The notes beneath the pieces were generated by a model, which was not told where the DNA came from, made no database searches, and was given only the letters and a program-made list of their open reading frames with translations. A program made the position numbers and the translations under genes. DNA of 43,638 nucleotides from CAYQZD01 sp964421875 (lineage in GTDB: Bacteria; Electryoneota; Tariuqbacteria; Tariuqbacterales; Tariuqbacteraceae): assembly GCA_964421875.1 (NCBI GenBank), contig CAYQZD010000017.1, positions 1-43,638 of the forward strand, written 5' to 3'. Numbering within the stretch: the first letter of the stretch is position 1; every line of letters starts with the position of its first letter. Positions 25,213 through 32,558 of the stretch are shown one piece after another.

Positions 25213-25446
25213 CTATTTAGCGCCCTCGATGGTGAAGCCTTCGACCTTCACCAGGTGGTTGATGCGCCGGATGGTGTTGACACTTCTCTCATCGTATCTT
25301 CGCTGGTTGCCGGGGGTGCGTAGAGGCTCGATGAAATCCTTGAACTCCCTTTCCCAGAAGCGCAGGGTGGGCTTGGGGACGCCGGTCAGGGCGTTCACCT
25401 GGCTGATGGAATATAGCCTGGCATGATTCAATGTCGAAGTAGACAC
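25213..25446 (-). CDS. MerR-family HTH regulator (short)
   Basis: 77 aa with a clear MerR DNA-binding domain: YSISQVNALTGVPKPTLRFW (HTH), REFKDFIEP, then the wing RRYDERSVNTIRRINHLV. The effector domain is absent. The GTG start at 25446 has a perfect SD, GGAGGTGA. The frame ends IEGAK-TAG and then continues KLEAMEQ-TAA to 25189, as family members usually do after GAK, so the TAG may be a late nonsense change or the normal end. It is transcribed opposite to the surrounding genes. Possible jobs: regulator of the lysis/late operon, or a Xis-like partner of the recombinase at 27002. Confidence 0.8.
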   Translation of the reverse strand: MSTSTLNHARLYSISQVNALTGVPKPTLRFWEREFKDFIEPLRTPGNQRRYDERSVNTIRRINHLVKVEGFTIEGAK

Positions 25447-25566
25447 AAATCACCTCCGATGTGCATGAATTATCACTGTCTGTCGTTTGAATATACTCCT
25501 CCCATTCTTATTATCGGCAGGTAATGCTTAGAATTGACTGTTCGATGAATTTTCAATGAGCTTAAG

Positions 25567-25764
25567 TTGGAAGGGGAAGTGATTCAATTGATTACTGCCG
25601 GAGGATATTATCTGTGGTGTTGGAGGGATTGGGAAAAAGAGCCCGGTGATGCGCAAACGAAGCCGGGAGGTGAAAACTCCGAATGCGACCACCGGGTTCA
25701 TAAAACGGTAAAGGTTTTCTTCGACAATGTCAAGTTTTTTATGAAAAAGTTGGAGGCGAGGTGA
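25567..25764 (+). CDS. Small hypothetical protein, up to 65 aa
   Basis: Likely real because its TGA overlaps the GTG start of the next gene (GTGA at 25761). The start is uncertain: TTG 25567, GTG 25579 or TTG 25588, the last preceded by the purine-rich GGAAGGGGA. Sequence features are an aromatic stretch (GGYYLWCWRDW) and a basic, amphipathic C-terminal end (HKTVKVFFDNVKFFMKKLEAR). It heads the lysis-like cassette. No family recognised. Confidence 0.45.
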   Translation: MEGEVIQLITAGGYYLWCWRDWEKEPGDAQTKPGGENSECDHRVHKTVKVFFDNVKFFMKKLEAR

Positions 25765-26408
25765 ACAAGTTTTTGGGCGGATCGGCTTTGGTTCTGCTGC
25801 TGGTGGTGGTCGTTCAGCAACTGATTTACGGGGGGCGGGTCGATCCGGATAGTGTCGACTTGCCTAAGCCGGATACTATCGTGGTACGGGATACATGCTG
25901 GCTGCCGGGCACCAGCGGCTGGGTGAAAGGCGGCGGGACGCAGCCGGTGAACCTGGATTCGCTGGCGGAAGCCTGGAAGGATGAGTGGCTGGCGCAAAAT
26001 AAAGCAGTAAAATACGACACATCAGGGGATAGTTCTGTAGAGTGGCAAGGACCGACCTTGCCAGGCGAGGCTGAAATGGCTTCGCTGGACACCACCATCG
26101 CAGGACTGTGCCGTTTCCAGGTGGATTATCTCCTGCCGCCGTTCGACCTGTGGCGGGTGCGGGTTTCGGAACTGTTCCAAGTCACCAGCACGATTACGAT
26201 AAGGTCACCTTATCCAGTACCGGTTTATCCCAAGTGGTCGGTGGAGGCAATGTTAGTTGGGGGCAAGCTTACTGGCGAAACAGATAGATACCGGGTCGGA
26301 TTCCTGGGTGGGATATTTCATAAGCGCACCGGATTGGTGTTTGGACTGGATACTCAGGGGTATTGGTTCGGAGTAAGTTACTGCTGGCGGCTGGGGAAAG
26401 GGGGATGA
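25761..26408 (+). CDS. Membrane-anchored phage protein, spanin-like position
   Basis: 215 aa, GTG start overlapping the previous stop. The N-terminus has one strong hydrophobic segment (FLGGSALVLLLVVVVQQLIY, residues 4-23), followed by a proline-rich linker and a C-terminal beta-rich domain (VGFLGGIFHKRTGLVFGLDTQ). No cleavage site is obvious, so it is probably a signal-anchor protein with the bulk outside the cytoplasm. It directly precedes the holin-like gene (ATGA overlap). The layout recalls phage i-spanins and the DUF6808-like proteins of Bacteroidetes phages; this is inference only. Confidence 0.6.
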   Translation: MNKFLGGSALVLLLVVVVQQLIYGGRVDPDSVDLPKPDTIVVRDTCWLPGTSGWVKGGGTQPVNLDSLAEAWKDEWLAQNKAVKYDTSGDSSVEWQGPTLPGEAEMASLDTTIAGLCRFQVDYLLPPFDLWRVRVSELFQVTSTITIRSPYPVPVYPKWSVEAMLVGGKLTGETDRYRVGFLGGIFHKRTGLVFGLDTQGYWFGVSYCWRLGKGG

Positions 26409-26644
26409 CGATGGCGAGCGTTTTCGCGGAGAATATCAGGTATCTTCGCAAGGTGGTGATGTTTGCGATAGCATCAGCGGTTTCGATAGGGGCGCTGCTG
26501 CTGAACGCGCCGGACGCTTTCTGGCAGGCTTGGGGTTTGATTTGCCTGGGGGCCTTCGGCGCCAACGGCGCCGAGCACCTGGCAAACGGAATGCGGAAGC
26601 CGCGCCCATATTCGGGCGAGGGGGTGAATACGGCCGGGGATTAG
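26405..26644 (+). CDS. Holin-like two-TM protein
   Basis: 79 aa from ATG 26405 (SD GGAAAGGGG, ATGA overlap with the preceding gene). Two hydrophobic helices (VVMFAIASAVSIGALLL, then FWQAWGLICLGAFGANGA) are separated by a short loop, with a charged C-terminal tail (MRKPRPYSGEG). Size, topology and position fit a small phage holin, which would open the inner membrane for the M15 hydrolase encoded at 13631. Sequence identity to a named holin family was not established. Confidence 0.65.
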   Translation: MTMASVFAENIRYLRKVVMFAIASAVSIGALLLNAPDAFWQAWGLICLGAFGANGAEHLANGMRKPRPYSGEGVNTAGD

Positions 26645-26680
26645 CCCGGCCGCGAAACGACAATCAAAACGGAGAGAGCG

Positions 26681-26920
26681 ATGGAACGGAAAACCAGCGT
26701 CAAAGGACGCACAAGGAAGAAACCGGCGCTGAAGCCGGTGGAAGAGGTCGAGGTGAACGAACGCCCGGAGGATTACATGCGGATATTCTGCCCTAACTGC
26801 GGGAAGCGGTTGACCTTGCGGTCGCAGAATCCGAAGCAGCCGGGAATGGGTCCCTATCAAGGCTACTGCCGCCGACCCTGTGCAGTGGAATACATCGTGC
26901 AGGTTAATCCCATTGGGTGA
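26681..26920 (+). CDS. Small zinc-ribbon protein
   Basis: 79 aa with SD GGAGAGAG. The basic N-terminus (RKTSVKGRTRKKPALK) precedes a zinc-ribbon-like pattern: FCPNCGKRLTL, then GYCRRPCAVEY. No catalytic domain. It may bind nucleic acid or act as a Com-like translational regulator, which in some phages has a similar size and CxxC spacing. It lies at the end of the lysis-like cassette, just before the convergent recombinase gene. Confidence 0.6.
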   Translation: MERKTSVKGRTRKKPALKPVEEVEVNERPEDYMRIFCPNCGKRLTLRSQNPKQPGMGPYQGYCRRPCAVEYIVQVNPIG

Positions 26921-26930
26921 CCTGAATTCG

Positions 26931-26999
26931 AAAGCGACCGACCCGTTTCGAGGGAAAATGAAAATGGGCGCTTTCTGCAGGGACGGGTGGAAAAAGCCC
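26931..26999 (+). repeat. Right copy of the paired 69-bp diverged direct repeat
   Basis: It has the same ends as the copy at 25068 (AAAGCGACCGA ... GAAAAAGCCC) and the same length. It abuts the 3' end of the Xer-like recombinase gene (stop at 27002), the usual position of an attachment site. It also contains an inverted pair GAAAGCG/CGCTTTC (26930-26936 and 26969-26975). The two copies bracket the MerR gene and the lysis-like cassette (1.86 kb). Confidence 0.6.
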
Positions 27000-27001
27000 G
27001 G

Positions 27002-27886
27002 CTAAAGCGTCTCCAGCGCTTCCTGCAGTTCCTCGTCCTGGATGTGGGTGTAAATCTGGGTGGTGGTTATGTATTGGTGTCCCAGGGCTTTCTGCACCGC
27101 GAGCAGGTTCCTTGTTCTGGCATATAAACTGGTGGCAAAGGTGTGGCGCAGAACATGCGGGGTGACCTTCTTGGTAATGCCCGCTTTATTAGCCCACATT
27201 TCCAGTCTTAGAGCGAACTGTCGGTCGGACAACCGGCGGTCCCACTGGCTGAGGAACAGCGCCGGGCATTCGGTTGCGACTTCAAGCCGCTGGTCAACGA
27301 AAGGCTGAAGGACTTTCTTCAGTCTGGCGTTGATGTGCTTGACGGCGGGCTGACCGCCCTTGGTTCTTTTCAGGAAAATCCGGCTTCCGTCCAAGTCGAC
27401 ATCATCGACATCGATGCCAGTCAATTCCGACAACCGGATGCCAGTGTGCAGGATGAGGCAGGCGGCGGCGTGGTCGCGTTCGGCCTGCCAGCCGCGGGTT
27501 TCCTTCATCACCTTCAGCAACGCTTTCACTTCCTCCGGCGACAGATGGACTGGGATGTTTCGGCGCTTGACGATGCGAGTGGTGATGGTGGGGTTGCGGG
27601 TGATACACCCGGTGATCTGAAGCCACTTGAAGAAGGAATTCAGCGCGGCTTTAGTGTTGGCGATAGAACCGGATTTTCGCGGTTTCCCATCGCTTCGCAA
27701 TGTGCACAAGTCGGAGTTGATGAAACGATTCAACATCTCGGAAGTGATTTTTTCAACTGCAATTTCAAATCCGAGGAATTTAACCAGCTTGACCAGTTCC
27801 CGGTGATAGGAACTTATGCTGTGATTGGAAAGACCATTTGCGGTCATGTGGGATTTGAAATGTGTGATAGTCTCACTCAGAACCAT
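27002..27886 (-). CDS. XerC/XerD-like tyrosine recombinase
   Basis: 294 aa, the size of Xer proteins. SAM-like N-terminal domain (1-105) and a catalytic domain with R151 (HTGIRLSEL), K176, H244 and R247 (HVLRHTFATSLY), H270 (LGHQY) and Y279 (QIYTHI). The start ATG 27886 (SD GGAGA) lies inside the end of the upstream gene at 27873; an ATG at 27907 would overlap more. It is the second tyrosine recombinase of the element and differs in type from the left-end integrase. Possible roles: dimer resolution, cassette excision at the 69-bp repeats, or a remnant of another element. Confidence 0.93.
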   Translation of the reverse strand: MVLSETITHFKSHMTANGLSNHSISSYHRELVKLVKFLGFEIAVEKITSEMLNRFINSDLCTLRSDGKPRKSGSIANTKAALNSFFKWLQITGCITRNPTITTRIVKRRNIPVHLSPEEVKALLKVMKETRGWQAERDHAAACLILHTGIRLSELTGIDVDDVDLDGSRIFLKRTKGGQPAVKHINARLKKVLQPFVDQRLEVATECPALFLSQWDRRLSDRQFALRLEMWANKAGITKKVTPHVLRHTFATSLYARTRNLLAVQKALGHQYITTTQIYTHIQDEELQEALETL

Positions 27887-28373
27887 TATTATCTCCGCTA
27901 TCTTCAATATCGTTGTTATTCATTTGCTGAACAAAATCGGGATTCAGTTCCCAAATCCCGCGCGGCGCTTTCGGATTCAACACCCCTTCTCTGACCAACA
28001 TTGTATGCTTGCATCGGAGCGTATCTTTCCAGCGGATTATACCGGTTGGGGTTTTTTCAAAATCGATTTCCGATAATTGATGTTTGATTTTGGAAAATAC
28101 GATTTCTCTTACTTCGGAGGCTTGACCTTTTCCGCCTAATTGCTGCAAGGTTTCGAGGATGGGCTGGTCATAGTTGCTATGATGGAGTTTACCGTATTTG
28201 CGATTGACCAACCTTGGATTAGGTTTTCCGCTTTGATGATCGATACCCGGATTGCAGCTAATGTAAAAGTCGATTACACGTCGTAGTACTATACTGGGAG
28301 TTGTTTCTTCGAAAGGAATGGCTAATTCCTGCAGCTTTTTGAAAAGGTCGTCGTCAAGCTCGATTGTTTTCAT
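27873..28373 (-). CDS. DNA-binding protein: RHH/SeqA-N-like plus Mrr_N-like winged helix
   Basis: 166 aa. Residues 1-37 (MKTIELDDDLFKKLQELA ... SIVLRRVIDFY) resemble a ribbon-helix-helix or SeqA N-terminal domain. Residues 70-150 (LETLQQLGGKGQASEVREIV ... GVLNPKAPRGIWELN) resemble the winged helix at the N-terminus of Mrr-type restriction proteins. No nuclease domain is present. It is the promoter-proximal gene of a two-gene minus-strand unit with the Xer-like recombinase (14-bp overlap), so it probably regulates this unit or assists recombination. The divergent gap to TerL (28374-28488) contains an inverted pair TGCAG/CTGCA near 28400-28418, a possible operator. Confidence 0.65.
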   Translation of the reverse strand: MKTIELDDDLFKKLQELAIPFEETTPSIVLRRVIDFYISCNPGIDHQSGKPNPRLVNRKYGKLHHSNYDQPILETLQQLGGKGQASEVREIVFSKIKHQLSEIDFEKTPTGIIRWKDTLRCKHTMLVREGVLNPKAPRGIWELNPDFVQQMNNNDIEDSGDNNGSE

Positions 28374-28488
28374 TTTATTTACCTGTAATAATGGAATTTG
28401 CAGTGAATAACCTGCAGTTTTAATCTTTATTAATCAAGTCAATTCCGCTGAATTTGTGAAATAAATTGGAAATTTTGAAAGTCAATAA

Positions 28489-30039
28489 ATGGACTTAAGA
28501 CGGATAGAGAATCTTTCTCAGAAGCAGCAGGTTGAGATGGTGCGGATGATGCTGGACCCGGTCTCCTGGGGCGAGCAGATGCTTCATAATCGGGACGGGG
28601 CGATGCGGAAGTTCTGGGAACACCAGGCGGAAGATTTGCGCTGCCGGGATCGGTTCATCATCCATCGGGATGGAAGGAAGGTGGGAAAAAGCGTCTGCAT
28701 TGTATCCGATATACTTCATTACGCTTTCACCACTAAGGGCGGGAAGGGGCTGGTGGCGACGCCGCACCAGGGGCACCTTGATACCCTGATCGATGAGCTG
28801 GAATTCCAGATCGGTGAAAACCCGATTCTGCGGGAAGCGGTGGCGGTGAAATCTTCAGGGCACGAAGCGGTGAAAAGGAAACCCTATTTTGAAATCAAGT
28901 TTGTTTCCGGCACGGCGATTTACTTTCGTCCCGGCGGCGACCAGGGGAAAGCCTTCCGCTCGCTGCATGTCGATAGGATTTGGGTGGATGAAGCCGCCTG
29001 GCTGCCGGAGCATGCTTGGAACGCCCTGATGTCCTGCCTGAATGTGGATGGTTTTATGCGGGTCTATTCCAATCCCAACGGAATGCGGAACACCAAATAT
29101 TTCCTCTTCACAGAAAACAAGGAGGGGAAGTGGTCAGTTTTTCATTGGCCCTCTTCAGTCAATCCGAATTGGTCGGCGGAGCGGGAAGCGGAGTTGGCGT
29201 TATTCTACGGCGGGCGGGATACGGCGGGATTCCAGCATGAAGTATTGGGGGAGCACGGTAAACCTTCTTATGGCGCTTTCAATCACGAGCAGTTCAAGAA
29301 ATGCCAGCGGGATGTGAAGACCTACCGGTTGGTGAATATCATAGGGGAGGAATTGAACGATTGCGCCAGCGAGGCGGAAATCCGAAGTCGGTTGGAACTG
29401 ATGATGGGGCTGGCGCCAGAACAGGGGCGGTTCTGGATTGGCGGTGATTTGGGATATACCAACGACCCATCGGAAATCACCATCTGGTTGGAAGATGAGG
29501 AGGAAACATTGCGCCTGAAAGCCCGCTTCCATGTCGAACATGTTTCTTACCCGGTATTGGCGGAGATGCTTGCCCTGATTGACCATTATTACAATCCTGA
29601 AGGGATCGGCATAGACAACGGCGGGAACGGTTTGTCGGTGGTGCAGGACTTGAACACGCTGGACAAATTCAAGGGGCATGATTTTGAAAGCAAGGTGATG
29701 GGTTTCGATTTCGGGAGTTCCACCACCATCGGCTACAGCGATGACGGTAAACCGATTCGCAAGCGTACCAAGGAGTACATGACGCAACTGATCAACTGGG
29801 CTTTAGGCAAAGGGAAAGTGGTGTTTCCCAAGAGCGATCTTGATTTAGAAAATGAATTCACCACCCACACCTATTCGCTGCACGATGGGAAGATAATATA
29901 TTCCAAAGGCAACGACCACTTTGTAGATTCCACCCGCTGCGCTTTCCTGCGGCGTGAATATCGGCGATTACAGGAGCTTGACGGCAACGTGGAGATGGTG
30001 AGTCTGACGCCGGTGGCTACCAATCCGGTATTTCAATAA
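28489..30039 (+). CDS. terL: Phage terminase large subunit
   Basis: 516 aa. ATPase: Walker A-like RDGRKVGKS (K67), a coupling region ATPHQGH and Walker B RIWVDEAAW (D167, E168). RNase H-like nuclease: D320 (WIGGDLGYTND), D376 (GIGIDNGGNG) and D477/D480 (NDHFVDSTR). It cuts concatemeric DNA and pumps it into procapsids through the portal encoded next. No clear SD before ATG 28489. Normal full length, no disruption. Confidence 0.93.
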   Translation: MDLRRIENLSQKQQVEMVRMMLDPVSWGEQMLHNRDGAMRKFWEHQAEDLRCRDRFIIHRDGRKVGKSVCIVSDILHYAFTTKGGKGLVATPHQGHLDTLIDELEFQIGENPILREAVAVKSSGHEAVKRKPYFEIKFVSGTAIYFRPGGDQGKAFRSLHVDRIWVDEAAWLPEHAWNALMSCLNVDGFMRVYSNPNGMRNTKYFLFTENKEGKWSVFHWPSSVNPNWSAEREAELALFYGGRDTAGFQHEVLGEHGKPSYGAFNHEQFKKCQRDVKTYRLVNIIGEELNDCASEAEIRSRLELMMGLAPEQGRFWIGGDLGYTNDPSEITIWLEDEEETLRLKARFHVEHVSYPVLAEMLALIDHYYNPEGIGIDNGGNGLSVVQDLNTLDKFKGHDFESKVMGFDFGSSTTIGYSDDGKPIRKRTKEYMTQLINWALGKGKVVFPKSDLDLENEFTTHTYSLHDGKIIYSKGNDHFVDSTRCAFLRREYRRLQELDGNVEMVSLTPVATNPVFQ

Positions 30040-30054
30040 CTTAGAACAGGTTGG

Positions 30055-31698
30055 ATGATGACAGAGCAAGATAAATTATCAAGCAATGGTATTGACCAAG
30101 AAACGGTTGATGCTTCCGTTGAGGAAAAAATCCCGGATTTGAAAGCGCAACTGGAATCCGGTGTGACACAGGCTGTGGTGATAGATCCGGATTGGATGGG
30201 GACGGCGGCGGCGCTGAACGCCGGGATCTTTTCCTCCGAATACGAAGTCAAGGGCATTCCCGCTGACTGGAAGGAGCGAGCGCAAAAAGCCTGGCAGTAC
30301 TTCGTGGAGGAGCCAATTGTTTCCAACACCATCAACACCTGGCGCACCTTCGCCATCGGCGATATGATCAAGGTTTCCGCCGATGATGACAAGGTGCGGG
30401 AGGAAGCGGAAAAATTGTCCGCGGCGCTGGCGATCAACCGCTTCATCAAAGATATGATTCTTCAGTTGTTGGTCAAGGGGGAGTGCATCGGCTACAAGCG
30501 TTACGGCACGAATGGGAAGACCAGCGATAAAAAGGGCGAGCATAATGACATCGTGAAATTGATTTGTGTGAATCCAGCTTCGGTAGAATTCGAATTTGAA
30601 AAGGGGATTCTGATAAAGGTGGTGCAGAAACCGGAACAGACTGGGGGTAATTTGCAAAGTTCCGGTGATGAGATTGAACTGCCGCTGGAACAGCTTATTC
30701 ACAGAAAGTGGAATGCGCCGCAATTTTCCGCCAGAGGCAATTCCATGGTGGCGCCCGCTTTCGAATCGATAGAACTGCTGCGGGATTACCGTAGAGCCCA
30801 ACGGGCTATCGCAAAGCGTTGGACCACTCCGCTCCGCTTCATCCAGGTGGGCGGGAAGTTCGGGGATAAGGTCATCATGCCCACACAGAAAATGCTGGAT
30901 GTCACCCGCAACCAGATCAACAAGATGGACTTGAAATCCGGATTGGTGGTGCCCTTCTATGTCAAGGCTGAGACATACGGAACTGAAGGGCAGGTGCTGA
31001 ACACTGAGGATAAGGTCAAGGAAGTCAAGGAAGACATCATAGTGGCGTTGGGAGTGGCAAAATCGCTGGTCACCGGCGATGGGCCTAATTTCGCCACCGC
31101 TTCTTTAGCCTTCCAGAAGATGGTGGTGATGCTGAAGGAGATTAAGCAGGTTGCGCGGGAACTGCTGGACTGGATTTTCGACGACTGGCGGGAGATGAAA
31201 GGATATCAGGATAAGCGGCTGCAGTATATCTTCTCCGATGTCGATTTGACCAACCAGGTGGATGTGAAGAAACTGTTGATTGAAATGTACGACCGCAATT
31301 TGATTTCCAAGCACACCATGCAGCAGAAGATGGATTTGAATCCCGAAGTGGAAAAAGCGAACCGGACGAAAGAGGGGACATTAGTCGATATGTCGTGGGA
31401 CATCAAGGACATTGTCTCGCTGGTGCAGTTGGGAATTTTATCAGTTCCGACAGCCAGAGATATGCTGGGGATAGACGATAAAAAAGAAGCGAAGCGGGTT
31501 GAGGCGAACGAAAAGGAAGCGGCGGTTTCACCCTATAAAAAGGTGAAGCAAACGCAACGCGCTAAAGCGGAGGAAGAAAATCCCGTCTGCGGTGAGTGCG
31601 GAAATTACCAAATGGAAGATGCGAGGTGCAAGTTGACAGGTGAAGAACGCGAATTCACTAATCCGGTTTGTCTGCTATTTGCTGAGGCGGAAAAATGA
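30055..31698 (+). CDS. Phage portal protein
   Basis: 547 aa. The portal fold is suggested by its place directly after TerL and by conserved stretches (TWRTFAIGDMIKVSADDD; LIHRKWNAPQFSARGNSM ... ESIELLRDYRRA; LGVAKSLVTGDGPNFATASLAFQ; the last is a strong portal signature near residue 345). The C-terminal Cys-rich end (CGECGNYQMEDARCKLTGEE) is an added metal-binding knuckle. It forms the dodecameric ring at the packaging vertex. Overlaps the minor head gene by ATGA. Confidence 0.88.
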   Translation: MMTEQDKLSSNGIDQETVDASVEEKIPDLKAQLESGVTQAVVIDPDWMGTAAALNAGIFSSEYEVKGIPADWKERAQKAWQYFVEEPIVSNTINTWRTFAIGDMIKVSADDDKVREEAEKLSAALAINRFIKDMILQLLVKGECIGYKRYGTNGKTSDKKGEHNDIVKLICVNPASVEFEFEKGILIKVVQKPEQTGGNLQSSGDEIELPLEQLIHRKWNAPQFSARGNSMVAPAFESIELLRDYRRAQRAIAKRWTTPLRFIQVGGKFGDKVIMPTQKMLDVTRNQINKMDLKSGLVVPFYVKAETYGTEGQVLNTEDKVKEVKEDIIVALGVAKSLVTGDGPNFATASLAFQKMVVMLKEIKQVARELLDWIFDDWREMKGYQDKRLQYIFSDVDLTNQVDVKKLLIEMYDRNLISKHTMQQKMDLNPEVEKANRTKEGTLVDMSWDIKDIVSLVQLGILSVPTARDMLGIDDKKEAKRVEANEKEAAVSPYKKVKQTQRAKAEEENPVCGECGNYQMEDARCKLTGEEREFTNPVCLLFAEAEK

Positions 31699-32558
31699 CC
31701 CAGGCTGAGCGGATTGCGGAAGCGGTTTCCAGGAGTCTTGCTTCGCGTGAAGACTATACGAATTTACAGGCGCTTAAGATGTTCAGCGCTTTGCAGGAAA
31801 CGGATACCCGAATCAAAGCGGAATTGATACGCATAAAGGAAAAATCGATCATCTCCAAAGGTCTGGAAGTGCGCCGGTCGCAACTGCAGGGCATTCAAAA
31901 AGATATCGATATTATCACCAGAGACTTGAAAAAGGAACTGTCGGTCATTTCGCGGAGCGGGATGCAAGGAGGATTCCAACAGGGGATGAAGACTACCATC
32001 CGCGAATTTGGTGATATCGGATTGCCTTTTTATTCAGACCTTTCAGCTACAGACCAAGCCAGGCTGGCGGGGCAGGTAATGAGTCTGATCGACCGCAATG
32101 CGCTGGATTTCCTGGTCAATTATGAACTGCAATTGTTGGGGAATGTGACCCGCGAACTGGCGGAGGGAATCAAGCAACAGATCGCCATTGGACTAATCAC
32201 CGGTGAAAGCATATCCAAGATAGGTGAGAAAATTGGGGGGATTATTACCGATCCGGAGGATTTTCGGACAGCGGGTAAAACAGTCTTTAAGACAGCGCAG
32301 GCGCGAGTCGAGACCATTACGCGGACGGAGACCCTGCGGGCTTATGGTCAAGGCCGGCATAAGTTTTATGAAACAGTAGGAGTGCAGACTGTGACTTGGG
32401 TATCGGTGGGTGACAAGCGGATGTGTCCCCAGTGCCGGGAACTGGATGGACATGATTTTGCTCTGGAAAAGGTTCCCAAAATTCCTGTCCACCCTCTATG
32501 TAGATGTTCAACTTACGCAGCGAGGGCGCGAGTATGCCGGGCAGGCGAACCAATTTAA
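31695..32558 (+). CDS. SPP1 gp7 / Mu F-like minor head protein
   Basis: 287 aa. The C-terminal third is the F-like domain: RVETITRTETLRAYGQGRH, VGDKRMCPQCRELDGH and IPVHPLCRCSTYA, with the CxxC and HPxCRC signature intact. The N-terminal 200 residues are helical. In SPP1 and Mu such proteins attach to the portal and help head assembly or DNA ejection; MuF proteins of other phages carry toxin domains. The start overlaps the portal stop by ATGA. The 3' end overlaps the next large gene by up to 55 nt depending on its start. Confidence 0.92.
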   Translation: MTQAERIAEAVSRSLASREDYTNLQALKMFSALQETDTRIKAELIRIKEKSIISKGLEVRRSQLQGIQKDIDIITRDLKKELSVISRSGMQGGFQQGMKTTIREFGDIGLPFYSDLSATDQARLAGQVMSLIDRNALDFLVNYELQLLGNVTRELAEGIKQQIAIGLITGESISKIGEKIGGIITDPEDFRTAGKTVFKTAQARVETITRTETLRAYGQGRHKFYETVGVQTVTWVSVGDKRMCPQCRELDGHDFALEKVPKIPVHPLCRCSTYAARARVCRAGEPI

